Positions 46,955 to 55,912 of a DNA stretch of 64,000 bases are shown here, piece after piece. Under the pieces are notes generated by a model. It did not search any database. It had not been told where the DNA came from and worked only from the letters and a program-made list of their open reading frames with translations. Source of the stretch: Makana argininalis_D (GTDB lineage Bacteria; Pseudomonadota; Gammaproteobacteria; Enterobacterales; Enterobacteriaceae); NCBI GenBank assembly GCA_051307355.1, contig JBPPLQ010000001.1, forward strand, positions 124,001 to 188,000, in the 5' to 3' direction. The position numbers were made by a program, and so were the translations under genes. Within the stretch, counting starts at the first letter, position 1. Each line of letters begins with the position of its first letter.

Positions 46955-47023
46955 TTTTATTTTATTTAAAATAATAAAATAATATTATTTTTTAATAATT
47001 TTATTATTTTAAATAAAATAAAA
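46955..47023. terminator. Hairpin between convergent cyoD and def
   Basis: Perfect 26-bp A/T-only arms (46955-46980 and 46998-47023) with a 17-nt loop follow the cyo operon, in a 280-bp gap between convergent genes. The position suggests a bidirectional terminator. It lacks GC, so conventional prediction tools may miss it. Confidence 0.6.
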
Positions 47024-47191
47024 TATATAAAAATATATTAAAAAAATAAATTTTTTTAATATATTTTTAATGAAAAAAAATATAATTTATTTAACAATTT
47101 TTAAATTAATTTAAATATTAAATATTTTTATTAATTAATTTTATATTTTTATAATTTAATATAAATAAAAGTATAAAAAATAATTATTTTA

Positions 47192-47686
47192 TTAATTTAA
47201 TTTTTTATTAATATTTAAAATATTGTTTTTTAAAAATTTTTTATTAAAATAATCAATAAACAATTTACCAATTAAATGATCGATTTCATGTTGTATACAT
47301 ATTGATAATAAATTACAAGCATATAATTCAAAATATTTTCCTTTATAATTTTTTGCTTTTAATTTTATGTTTTTATATCTTGTGACAGATCCACTTATAT
47401 TAGGTATTGATAAACATCCTTCATGGGATTTTATAATACCTTTTGTTTTAATAATTTCTGGATTAATTAAAACCAATTTACTATTTTTTTTTTTTAAAAT
47501 ATCAATAATAATTATACGTTTATTAATATTTACTTGAGTTGCAGCTAATCCTATTCCATTAAAATGGTACATAGTTTCAAACATATTATTTATAATAATT
47601 CTAATATTATTATTAATTAAGTCAACAACATTAGAAATTTTACGTAATTTTAAATCCGGATATTGTAATATTTTAAATATAGACAT
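47192..47686 (-). CDS. def: Peptide deformylase
   Basis: Def removes the N-formyl group from new proteins. The 164-residue protein (E. coli 169) has all three motifs: GIGLAATQV, EGCLS with the metal Cys, and QHEIDH with the metal histidines. A 15-bp hairpin abuts its start codon. Its partner gene fmt, normally next to def, is not adjacent. Confidence 0.97.
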   Translation of the reverse strand: MSIFKILQYPDLKLRKISNVVDLINNNIRIIINNMFETMYHFNGIGLAATQVNINKRIIIIDILKKKNSKLVLINPEIIKTKGIIKSHEGCLSIPNISGSVTRYKNIKLKAKNYKGKYFELYACNLLSICIQHEIDHLIGKLFIDYFNKKFLKNNILNINKKLN

Positions 47687-47729
47687 ATTTTATTTTTGCA
47701 AAAAATTAAATTTATTGCAAAAATAAAAT
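47687..47729 (-). repeat. 15-bp inverted repeat abutting the def start codon
   Basis: Perfect arms (47687-47701 and 47715-47729), including a TTGCAA core, lie immediately upstream of the def ATG (47684-47686). No Shine-Dalgarno is visible. If transcribed, the hairpin would end right at the start codon and might limit ribosome access. Confidence 0.6.
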
Positions 47730-47804
47730 TTTTTTTTTAGTTTACATTTTATTTAAAATAATATAATATATTATAAATATATAATATTTTAAATATTATT
47801 ACTA

Positions 47805-47877
47805 GGGGCTATAGCTCAGAAGGAAGAGCACCTGCTTTGCACGTAGGATGTCAGCGGTTCGATTCCGCTTAGCTCCA
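47805..47877 (+). tRNA. tRNA-Ala (TGC)
   Basis: Acceptor GGGGCTA pairs with TAGCTCC, discriminator A. The G-T-type identity pair of tRNA-Ala is expected at 3-70: G3 faces T, present here. Anticodon TGC in loop TTTGCAC. It is 15 bp upstream of tRNA-Asp and probably co-transcribed. CCA not encoded. Confidence 0.97.
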
Positions 47878-47892
47878 AAATAATTTAATTAA

Positions 47893-47966
47893 GGTGCGGT
47901 AGTTCAGTTGGTTAGAATATCGGCCTGTCACGCCGAAGGTCACGGGTTCGAGTCCCGTCCGCACCG
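47893..47966 (+). tRNA. tRNA-Asp (GTC)
   Basis: Acceptor GGTGCGG pairs with CCGCACC, discriminator G. Anticodon GTC in loop CTGTCAC, T-loop TTCGAGT. It pairs with tRNA-Ala in a two-gene unit and is a Tgt substrate. CCA not encoded. Confidence 0.97.
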
Positions 47967-47987
47967 TAAAAATATTAAATCTTTTAG

Positions 47988-48845
47988 TTAAAAAATATTA
48001 TTATATTTATATGCTTTAAAAGTATTTTTCATCAAAGACGCTACTGTCATAGGTCCAACTCCACCAGGAACTGGGGTTATATATGCTGCTTTTTTTAAAG
48101 AACTATTATAATCTACATCACCTACTAACATTCCATTAGGTAATTTATTAATTCCTACATCTATAACGATTGATCCTTTTTTTATCCAAGATCCTTGTAA
48201 GAATCTTGCTTTTCCTAAGGCTACTATGAGTAAATCAGATTGTTTAATTAAAAATTTTAAATTAATATTAAAAATGTTAGTGATTGTTACATTACAACCT
48301 AATAATAATAATTTAAAACCAATTGGTTTTCCTACAATATTTGAATTACCCAAGACTAAAGCATTTAAACCAAAAATTTTAATATTATAAAAATTTAATA
48401 ATGAAAATATACTTTTTTGTGTGCAAGGTATAAAAAATGGACGTTGAAGAAATAACATACCTATATTATAAGGATTAATACAATCTACATCTTTATTATA
48501 AATAATATTTTTACATATATTTTTATTATTTATTTTTATAGGTAAAGGCATTTGTATTAAAATTGCATCTATTAAAGAAGAACAGTTTAATTGATCTATT
48601 AATTCTAATATATTTGATTCTAAAATATCATACGGAAGATTATATATTATTATTATAAAGCCTATTTCATTACAATATTTTTTAATACTATTAATATATG
48701 ATTGTGATGAATAATGATTTCCTATTAACAGTATTGATAATACAGGAACACGATTTCCATTTTTAATTAAATTTCTAACATTATTTAATAATTTTTTTTT
48801 TATTTTTTTAGATAATTTTCTACCATCAATGATATAAGATAACAT
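47988..48845 (-). CDS. folD: Methylenetetrahydrofolate dehydrogenase/cyclohydrolase FolD
   Basis: FolD interconverts methylene-, methenyl- and 10-formyl-THF, supplying formyl groups for initiator tRNA and purines. The 285-residue protein (E. coli 288) has SYINSIKKYCNEIGF with the catalytic Lys, the QMPLP loop, DVDCINPYNIG, LGNSNIVGKP in the NADP site, and TPVPGGVGPMTVASLM at the C-terminus. A standalone gene on the minus strand among tRNAs. Confidence 0.97.
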   Translation of the reverse strand: MLSYIIDGRKLSKKIKKKLLNNVRNLIKNGNRVPVLSILLIGNHYSSQSYINSIKKYCNEIGFIIIIYNLPYDILESNILELIDQLNCSSLIDAILIQMPLPIKINNKNICKNIIYNKDVDCINPYNIGMLFLQRPFFIPCTQKSIFSLLNFYNIKIFGLNALVLGNSNIVGKPIGFKLLLLGCNVTITNIFNINLKFLIKQSDLLIVALGKARFLQGSWIKKGSIVIDVGINKLPNGMLVGDVDYNSSLKKAAYITPVPGGVGPMTVASLMKNTFKAYKYNNIF

Positions 48846-48964
48846 TAATATTTTCCTTTTAATTATGAAATGTTTTTAACATTTTTAAAATAAATATTTA
48901 CTTTAATTAAAATTTAATATAATATTTACAATATAAATTTTTTAAATTATTAATAATACTAAAA

Positions 48965-49038
48965 GCACTCTTAGCTCAATTGGATAGAGCAACAGCCTTC
49001 TAAGCTGTAGGTTACTGGTTCAATTCCAGTAGAGTGCA
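48965..49038 (+). tRNA. tRNA-Arg (TCT)
   Basis: Acceptor GCACTCT pairs with AGAGTGC, discriminator A. Anticodon loop CTTCTAA with anticodon TCT on stem ACAGC/GCTGT. It reads AGA/AGG, the dominant arginine codons in this A/T-rich genome. CCA not encoded. Confidence 0.97.
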
Positions 49039-49110
49039 TTTAAATAAAAAACAATTTAATATAAATATCTTTTTATTTAAATATACAAATTTTTTATTTA
49101 ATAAAATATA

Positions 49111-49139
49111 TTGACTGTATTTATTAAATATTGTTTAAT
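49111..49139 (+). promoter_or_regulatory. Sigma-70 promoter upstream of tRNA-Phe
   Basis: TTGACT (49111-49116), 17-bp spacer and TTTAAT (49134-49139) lie 11 bp upstream of the tRNA-Phe gene. The arrangement matches that of the tRNA-Asn promoter at 6.9 kb. Confidence 0.65.
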
Positions 49140-49150
49140 TATTAAAATAT

Positions 49151-49223
49151 GCCCAGATAGCTCAGTTGGTAGAGCAAAGGATTGAAGATCCTTGTGTCCT
49201 TGGTTCAATTCCAAGTTTGGGCA
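49151..49223 (+). tRNA. tRNA-Phe (GAA)
   Basis: Acceptor GCCCAGA pairs with TTTGGGC (one G-T), discriminator A. Anticodon GAA in loop TTGAAGA. It is close to E. coli tRNA-Phe and lies 53 bp upstream of tRNA-Gly, probably in one transcript. CCA not encoded. Confidence 0.97.
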
Positions 49224-49276
49224 AATTTAATATATTACATTTTTTAAAAATAATTAAATAATTTGTTAAATTAAAT

Positions 49277-49348
49277 GCGGAAATAGCTCAGAGGTAGAGC
49301 ACAACCTTGCCAAGGTTGGGGTCGCGAGTTCAAATCTCGTTTTCCGCT
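49277..49348 (+). tRNA. tRNA-Gly (GCC)
   Basis: Acceptor GCGGAAA pairs with TTTCCGC, discriminator T as in E. coli tRNA-Gly. Anticodon GCC in loop TTGCCAA on a strong ACCTT/AAGGT-type stem. CCA not encoded. cysS follows. Confidence 0.97.
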
Positions 49349-49445
49349 ATAGATTTTTTAAATTTTTTATTATTATTTTAAAAATTATTATAATTTAAAT
49401 TATTAATTCTTTAATAAATAATATTTATATATAAAATAAAATTTT

Positions 49446-50825
49446 ATGTTAAAAATATTTAATACAAAAACAAAAAAAAAAGAAATATTTAAACCTTTCA
49501 ATATTAATATAGTTAATATATATGTATGTGGTATTACAGTTTATGATTTATGTCATATAGGACATGGAAGAACATTTTTAATTTTTGATATTATAATTAG
49601 ATATTTAATATATAAAGGATATAAAGTTAATTATATTAGAAATATAACAGATATAGAAGATAAAATAATTTTTAAATCTATTAAATATAAAAAATCTTAT
49701 AAGGTTATTTCAAATAATATGATTAATGAAATGAAAATAGATTTTGATAAACTTAAAATTATTAGACCAAATTACGAACCTAAAGTAACAGATTATATAA
49801 ATTTAATAATTAAATTTATAATAAAACTTTTAAATAAAAATCATGCTTATATATTAAGAAATGGTGATGTCGTTTTTAGTATAAAAACATATAAAAATTA
49901 TGGTACATTATCTAAACAAAATTTATCAAAATTAAATTCAAAAGATAACATTGAAAATAATATTTTTAAAAAAAATATTTTAGATTTTGTTTTGTGGAAA
50001 ATATGTAATAAAAATGAACCAGGTTGGATTTCACCATGGGGTTATGGTAGACCAGGTTGGCATATTGAATGTTCGACTATTAAATTAATTTTAGGATATA
50101 ATTTTGATATTCATGGTGGTGGTTCTGATTTAATATTTCCACATCATGAAAATGAAATTGCACAATCTAATTGTATATATAATAAAAATTGCATTGGTAA
50201 ATGGATACATACTGGTATTTTACTTATAAATAAAAAAAAAATGTCAAAATCTAAAAATAATTTTTTTTATATTAAAGATATTATCAAAAAATATAATTAT
50301 GAAATAATAAGATATTTTCTAATTTCTAATCATTATAGAAGTAAATTTTACTATAAAGAAGAAAATATTAAAGAATTTAGTAAATCACTCAAAAGTTTAT
50401 ATTTTTCATTAAAAGATACTAATACAAGTGTAAATAATAATTTATGTGATAAATTTATATTACAATTTCATAAAGCAATGGATGATGATTTTAATGTTCC
50501 TGCTGCATACGCAGTTTTATTTAAAATATCAAATAAAATAAATAAATTAAAAAAAAGTAATTCAAAAAAAATAAATAAAATGGCTTCAACATTAAAAATG
50601 TTAGGAAATATATTAGGTTTATTAGAACAAGATCCTTATATTTTTTTAAAAAATAAAAATAATAAACAATATAACAAATTCTATATATTAAAATTAATTA
50701 AAAAAAGAAATTTAGCACGTAAAAATAAAAAATGGTATATTTCTGATAATATTAGAAATCAACTTTATAGTATTGGTGTAATCTTAGAAGATGAAAAAGA
50801 AAAAACAAATTGGTATATTGTTTAA
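49446..50825 (+). CDS. cysS: Cysteinyl-tRNA synthetase
   Basis: CysRS charges tRNA-Cys. The 459-residue protein (E. coli 461) has the zinc-binding and HIGH region YVCGITVYDLCHIGHGRT, WHIECS, the HGGGSDLIFPHHENE zinc site and the KMSKSKNN loop. Length and all active-site motifs are intact. Confidence 0.97.
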   Translation: MLKIFNTKTKKKEIFKPFNINIVNIYVCGITVYDLCHIGHGRTFLIFDIIIRYLIYKGYKVNYIRNITDIEDKIIFKSIKYKKSYKVISNNMINEMKIDFDKLKIIRPNYEPKVTDYINLIIKFIIKLLNKNHAYILRNGDVVFSIKTYKNYGTLSKQNLSKLNSKDNIENNIFKKNILDFVLWKICNKNEPGWISPWGYGRPGWHIECSTIKLILGYNFDIHGGGSDLIFPHHENEIAQSNCIYNKNCIGKWIHTGILLINKKKMSKSKNNFFYIKDIIKKYNYEIIRYFLISNHYRSKFYYKEENIKEFSKSLKSLYFSLKDTNTSVNNNLCDKFILQFHKAMDDDFNVPAAYAVLFKISNKINKLKKSNSKKINKMASTLKMLGNILGLLEQDPYIFLKNKNNKQYNKFYILKLIKKRNLARKNKKWYISDNIRNQLYSIGVILEDEKEKTNWYIV

Positions 50826-50846
50826 TAAAATTCTTTATATTAATTT

Positions 50847-51170
50847 CTAAATTAAAATTAAACCATTTTTTAAAATTTTTTTTAAATTTCCATTATGATA
50901 TAAATCATTCATTATATCAAATCCTCCAATAAGTTTACTATTAATCCAAATTTGAGGAAAAGTGGGCCATTTAGAAAACAAAGGTAATTCTAAACGAATA
51001 TCAGGATTTTCTAAAATATTAATATATTGAAAATTAATGCCAGAACAAATTAAATAATTTAATGATTTTTCTGAAAAAAAACACATATGTGATATTGGTG
51101 AACCTTTCATATAAATAATTATATAATTTTTTTTTATTTGCTTTTTAATTTTTACAATAACTTTATTCAA
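50847..51170 (-). CDS. grxD: Monothiol glutaredoxin Grx4 with CFFS active site
   Basis: Grx4 carries [2Fe-2S] clusters with glutathione and connects to Fe-S assembly. The 107-residue protein (E. coli 115) has IIIYMKGSP, FPQIWINSKLIGGFDI and the thioredoxin-like fold with the cis-Pro in TFPQ. The family's CGFS motif reads CFFS here (C30-S33; 51072-51083). The cysteine is kept, but the glycine next to it is Phe. Either function tolerates this or the gene is decaying. Confidence 0.92.
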   Translation of the reverse strand: MNKVIVKIKKQIKKNYIIIYMKGSPISHMCFFSEKSLNYLICSGINFQYINILENPDIRLELPLFSKWPTFPQIWINSKLIGGFDIMNDLYHNGNLKKILKNGLILI

Positions 51171-51273
51171 TTTAAAAATCCTTTACTTTATTTTTAATTT
51201 GTTATTTAATATTAATAAATATATATATGACATATTGATTATATATAATACATATTTTAAAATATAATTAAAA

Positions 51274-51347
51274 GGCCCTTTAGCTCAGTTGGTTAGAGCG
51301 GGCGACTCATAATCGCTAGGTCACTGGTTCGAACCCGGTAAGGGCCA
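51274..51347 (+). tRNA. tRNA-Ile (CAT), lysidine-modified type
   Basis: Acceptor GGCCCTT pairs with AAGGGCC, discriminator A; anticodon CAT in loop CTCATAA. The anticodon alone would suggest Met, but the body matches E. coli ileX: GGCGACTCATAATCGCT in the anticodon arm and GGCCC acceptor. Elongator tRNA-Met differs in both. The tRNA is the substrate of TilS, encoded 21 bp away on the other strand. Confidence 0.88.
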
Positions 51348-51368
51348 TTAGTAATTTTTTTAAAAATA

Positions 51369-52805
51369 TTAAATTTTAATCCATGTAATTTTAAATTTTA
51401 TTTTAAAATTTATATGAGATCCTTCATTAGTAATAAATATCCCAGGAGCTGTAATAAGCTTATTATTATAAAATAATAATGGTATTTTATTTCTATACCA
51501 TATAGGAATATTATAACTTTTCCAAATCTTATTTAAACGAAGACCATGTTTTTTTCCTACTAGATATATTAACTTATCATTATATGTATATCTAATTGAT
51601 ATAAATTCATTAATGATAGGAGGTCTGACAAAAGATACAAAAATTTTATTTTTTATAAAATTAAATTTTTTAAAATTTAATTTTATAAAATTATTATATT
51701 TTTTATATTTTGTGTATTTATAATTTATTTTTTTTTTTATTATACCTAAATTAAAAGGTAATATAATTATATTATGTTTATAATTCCAAAATAATATAAA
51801 ATTTTTAAATATAGATATATTTGTATTAGTAATATATAAATTATTATTAAATTTTTTTATCTCTTTATTTTGATCAATTTTTATTTTTGCAAATGAATGA
51901 TTTTTACTATTAATTATTTCTTTCCAAATAAAATATAATTTTTTAACAGAAGGCATTTGTATACTAAATGTTAAAAACCATTTTCTTAGCAAAGCAAACA
52001 CTTTTATTATATTCATTTTTAATAATTTATTTAAAATCATTGATCCATTAATTTGAATTATATCATGATAGTCTTTATTAATAAGATCATGAATTAAATT
52101 TTCTTGAAAATAACAAAGTTTACAACTACGATTTGATGTAAAATAAAATGAAGGCCATCTTTTTTTAATCATAGGTAATATTTTTATACGTAAAAAATTA
52201 CGATCAAATGTAATTTGATTATTACTTACATCTTCTAACCATGTTAAATTATAATATAAAGCATATTTATGTAATTTATCTCTATCTATATTAATCATTG
52301 GTCTTATTAACAAACTATTATTAAATTTTGAATACATTGAAATACCCGACATTCCAGTAGGACCACTACCTCGTTTTATAGATAATAACAAAGTCTCAAT
52401 TTGATCATTAAGATGATGAGCTGTAAGTAATACTTCATTTTTAAGCATATTTTTATATATTAATTTATATCTAGCTTTTCTAAATGAAGCTTCTATTCCA
52501 TCTGATATATTTGTAATAATAATTTTATCAGTAATAAATTTAATATTAAGTTTTTTACATTCTTTATAACAATGATTTAAAAAAATATTATTATTATTAT
52601 TTATATTATGTTGAATATAAATAGCTCTAATAAAAATTTTTTTATTATTTTTTTTAAATTTATTTTTTAAATTTATATAATTAATAATATTTAATAAAAC
52701 TGTTGAATCTAACCCTCCACTAAAAGCAAGTAAAATATATTTGAAATTTTTAATATTATTAATTATCTTATTTCTTAATAATTTAATATTATTTATATTA
52801 TTCAT
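51369..52805 (-). CDS. tilS: tRNA-Ile lysidine synthetase TilS
   Basis: TilS converts C34 of tRNA-Ile(CAU) to lysidine, changing identity from Met to Ile and decoding AUA. The 478-residue protein (E. coli 432) has the ATP-pyrophosphatase loop AFSGGLDSTVLL, GHHLNDQIET-type TAHHLNDQIETLLLSIKRGSG, and MISMYSKF-type segments, then TilS substrate-binding domains. It is longer than E. coli because of K/N-rich insertions in the C-terminal half. AUA codons are very abundant here, so the enzyme should be essential. Confidence 0.96.
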   Translation of the reverse strand: MNNINNIKLLRNKIINNIKNFKYILLAFSGGLDSTVLLNIINYINLKNKFKKNNKKIFIRAIYIQHNINNNNNIFLNHCYKECKKLNIKFITDKIIITNISDGIEASFRKARYKLIYKNMLKNEVLLTAHHLNDQIETLLLSIKRGSGPTGMSGISMYSKFNNSLLIRPMINIDRDKLHKYALYYNLTWLEDVSNNQITFDRNFLRIKILPMIKKRWPSFYFTSNRSCKLCYFQENLIHDLINKDYHDIIQINGSMILNKLLKMNIIKVFALLRKWFLTFSIQMPSVKKLYFIWKEIINSKNHSFAKIKIDQNKEIKKFNNNLYITNTNISIFKNFILFWNYKHNIIILPFNLGIIKKKINYKYTKYKKYNNFIKLNFKKFNFIKNKIFVSFVRPPIINEFISIRYTYNDKLIYLVGKKHGLRLNKIWKSYNIPIWYRNKIPLLFYNNKLITAPGIFITNEGSHINFKIKFKITWIKI

Positions 52806-52837
52806 ATGTTTTTAATAATTTTTTATAAATTTAAGTA

Positions 52838-54301
52838 TTATAAAATTGGACTTAAAAAGTAAAATAATGTTTCGATTATTTTTTTCCAATACGGTCTTTT
52901 ATACCAAACATTATATTTTATAATAATTGATTTAGAAAAATAATATTTTTGAATTTTGTATAAATTATTAACAAAATTTACATCTGTAATTAATAAAGTT
53001 ATTTCAAAATTTAAAAATATACTTCTAATATCTAAATTTAAAGTTCCAATTAAACTAATTTTTTTATCTACAACAATACTTTTTGTATGAATAAAACCAT
53101 AATTAAATTGATATATTGTAACACCTGATTTTAATAATTCTTCATAATAATAATTACTAGTCCATTTTACTAAAATAGAATCATTATTAAATGGTAATGT
53201 AATTCGTACATCTACACCTCTTTGAGAAACTGTGCAAATAGCATTAATTAAATCATTAGTTGGTATAAAATATGGAGTTGTTATAAATAAACATTTTTTT
53301 GCAGAATAAATATATGTTAATAATATTTTATGTATTGAATTTTCTGAAAAATCAGGATATGAAGCAATTAATTGAATTATATTATATGAAGAATAATGAA
53401 AAGGTAAAATATTAAAATTAAAATTTTTAGATAAAATATCTTCGTTTGTTTCTATTTTCCAATCTAAAGAAAATATAATACTAATTGCTTTTGAAATAAC
53501 TCCTTCCATACGAACCATTATATCAATTAATTTTCCAAATTTATATTTTTTTTTAAAACATTGAGGATCTATCATATTCATACTTCCAGTATAAGAAATA
53601 TAATTATCAATTATGACAATTTTTCTGTGTTGTCTTATATCACATCTTTTTAAAAAAAAATTTAAAATATTAATATTCAAAGCTTCAATTATATAAATTC
53701 CTGATAATCTCATTTTTAAAAAATAATAACTTTTTAAAAAAGATAAACTACCTATAAAATCAATAATTAATCGACATTTTACGCCTCTATTTGAAGCAAA
53801 TATTAGAGCTTCTGATACTTTATTAACTAAACCTCCTATATGCCAAATATAAAATATCATTTCAATTTTTTTTTTAGCCATGTTTATATCTATAATTAAA
53901 GATTTTAATATATTGTGAGAATTAGTAATTAAATTTATTCTTTTAAATTTAAATGAACTTATACCTTTAATATTTTTACATAATTTAAATATGTAAATAT
54001 AAAATTTTTTTATTTTATTAATTTTTTTAAAATGAAATTTTATTTTAATATTTGTAATTAACTTTAAAGTTTTAAAAAAAAAATATTTAATTCTATAATT
54101 TATTATAATTCCTAATTTAATTTCTCCAAATAAAATATAGTAAATAATACCTAATATAGGTAAAACATATAAAATTATTATAAATAATATAAAATAATGT
54201 AATGAACGACGTTTTATTATTAATTTCAATAAAATTATTAATATTAAAAATAAATAAAATACAATAAATAATTTATTTATTAAATTTAAAAATGTTTTCA
54301 T
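52838..54301 (-). CDS. cls: Cardiolipin synthase
   Basis: Cls joins phosphatidylglycerol molecules to cardiolipin. The 487-residue protein (E. coli ClsA 486) has two N-terminal membrane helices (about 10-65) and two phospholipase-D HKD motifs: HRKIVIIDN followed by TGSMN, and HTKSIVVDKK followed by GTLNLDIRS. Length and helices favour ClsA over ClsB or ClsC. Confidence 0.95.
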   Translation of the reverse strand: MKTFLNLINKLFIVFYLFLILIILLKLIIKRRSLHYFILFIIILYVLPILGIIYYILFGEIKLGIIINYRIKYFFFKTLKLITNIKIKFHFKKINKIKKFYIYIFKLCKNIKGISSFKFKRINLITNSHNILKSLIIDINMAKKKIEMIFYIWHIGGLVNKVSEALIFASNRGVKCRLIIDFIGSLSFLKSYYFLKMRLSGIYIIEALNINILNFFLKRCDIRQHRKIVIIDNYISYTGSMNMIDPQCFKKKYKFGKLIDIMVRMEGVISKAISIIFSLDWKIETNEDILSKNFNFNILPFHYSSYNIIQLIASYPDFSENSIHKILLTYIYSAKKCLFITTPYFIPTNDLINAICTVSQRGVDVRITLPFNNDSILVKWTSNYYYEELLKSGVTIYQFNYGFIHTKSIVVDKKISLIGTLNLDIRSIFLNFEITLLITDVNFVNNLYKIQKYYFSKSIIIKYNVWYKRPYWKKIIETLFYFLSPIL

Positions 54302-54442
54302 TTTAGTAAAAATATATAAATTAAATATTTAAAAAATTTATATTTTAATAAATTAAAAAATATTTATTAATTATTAAATATATAAAATTTATTTATTAAA
54401 AAATAAAAAATTTAAAAAATATAAATATTAAGATTTATTAAT

Positions 54443-55825
54443 TTATTTCCCTATACAAAATTTAGAAAAAATATCTTTAATTAAATTATTAGATTTAAAT
54501 TTTCCTAAAATATGATTTAAATATTTATGACATAACATCAATTCTTCTGCAATTAATTCATATGAATTATTATTTTTAATATGATTTTTACAATTTAATA
54601 AACAAATATAACTTTTTTCTAATAAATATAAATGTCTTCTTCTAGATATAAAAATACCTTCATCATTTGTATTATTTAACATTATATTTTTTAAATGATT
54701 TTTTAAAATATTAATACCTGATTCAATGTCATATTTAGTAGATAAGTGTATAGTTGTATAATTTTCATTATTAATGATAACATTTTTAATGCATATTTTT
54801 TTTTTATTTATATCAGATTTATTAAAAATAATAGTTATTTCACTATTACATTTAATAAATTCCTTTATTTTTTTAAATATTATATTTTTACTGATATCTA
54901 TATTTTTATTGGAATCAAATAACAATAATATATGATTTGCACTTTTTATTTCATTCCAAGTTCTACTAATGCCTATTTTTTCTATTTTATTTTTAGTAAA
55001 TCTTATTCCAGCAGTATCAATTAAATTTATTACTAATTCATCAATTTTAATATATTCATGAATTATATCTCTAGTTGTTCCTTTTATTTCAGTTACTATA
55101 GATATTTCTTTTTTAGATAATAAGTTAAATAAACTTGATTTTCCAACATTACTTTCTCCTACTATAACGGTATTTATTCCTTCTCTTAATATAATTCCAT
55201 TTTTAGATTCATTTTTTAATTTATTTATTAAAGATATTATATAATTAATATTATTTTCAATTTCATTTAAATCAACAATATCAATATTTTGATCTGAAAA
55301 ATCTATTGAAGCTTCGATTTTTATTCTTAAATTATTTATAGTTTTTATTATATTATTAATATATAAAGAAAAATCACCTTTAATAGAATTAATAGCACAT
55401 TTTACAGCTGTGATTGAATTAGCATTAATTATATCATATATAGCTTCTGCTTGAATTAAATCTATTTTTTCATTTATAAAAGCTCTTTCAGAAAACTCTC
55501 CAGGATTAGCAATACGAATACCTTTTATAGATATAACACATTTTAATAACATGTCTAATACTATTTGACCGCCGTGTCCTTGTAATTCTAAAACATCCTC
55601 TCCTGTATAAGAGTTAGGTTTAGAATAAAATATAGCAATACCTTTATCAATTAATTTTCCATGTAAATCAAAAAAAGATAAATATTCAGCTAAACGATTA
55701 GATGGAATTTTTTTTAAAATTAAATATGCTACTTTTTTAGTTAAATTTCCAGAAATTCTTATAATACCAATACTTCCATTTCCTGGAGGTGTAGAAAAAG
55801 CAGCTATAGTATCTAAATTTGTCAA
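54443..55825 (-). CDS. mnmE: tRNA modification GTPase MnmE
   Basis: MnmE acts with MnmG to install the cmnm5 group on U34 of tRNAs. The 460-residue protein (E. coli 454) has the folate-binding N-terminal domain (AAFSTPPGNGSIGIIRISG), the GTPase with G1 GESNVGKSS, DTAGIR and NKSD, and the C-terminal catalytic FCIGK. It follows yidC as in E. coli. MnmG is not in the window. Confidence 0.97.
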   Translation of the reverse strand: MTNLDTIAAFSTPPGNGSIGIIRISGNLTKKVAYLILKKIPSNRLAEYLSFFDLHGKLIDKGIAIFYSKPNSYTGEDVLELQGHGGQIVLDMLLKCVISIKGIRIANPGEFSERAFINEKIDLIQAEAIYDIINANSITAVKCAINSIKGDFSLYINNIIKTINNLRIKIEASIDFSDQNIDIVDLNEIENNINYIISLINKLKNESKNGIILREGINTVIVGESNVGKSSLFNLLSKKEISIVTEIKGTTRDIIHEYIKIDELVINLIDTAGIRFTKNKIEKIGISRTWNEIKSANHILLLFDSNKNIDISKNIIFKKIKEFIKCNSEITIIFNKSDINKKKICIKNVIINNENYTTIHLSTKYDIESGINILKNHLKNIMLNNTNDEGIFISRRRHLYLLEKSYICLLNCKNHIKNNNSYELIAEELMLCHKYLNHILGKFKSNNLIKDIFSKFCIGK

Positions 55826-55912
55826 TTTTATTTTCCTATATGATTTAAATAATAAAATTAATTATTTTAATAAAATAAAATATTTAAAAATAAATTTAAA
55901 TATTTATTTTAA

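Noticed and set aside
51274..51347. Calling the CAT tRNA an elongator tRNA-Met
   Set aside because: The acceptor and anticodon arms match tRNA-Ile2 (ileX) and not metT or initiator tRNA; TilS is encoded beside it.
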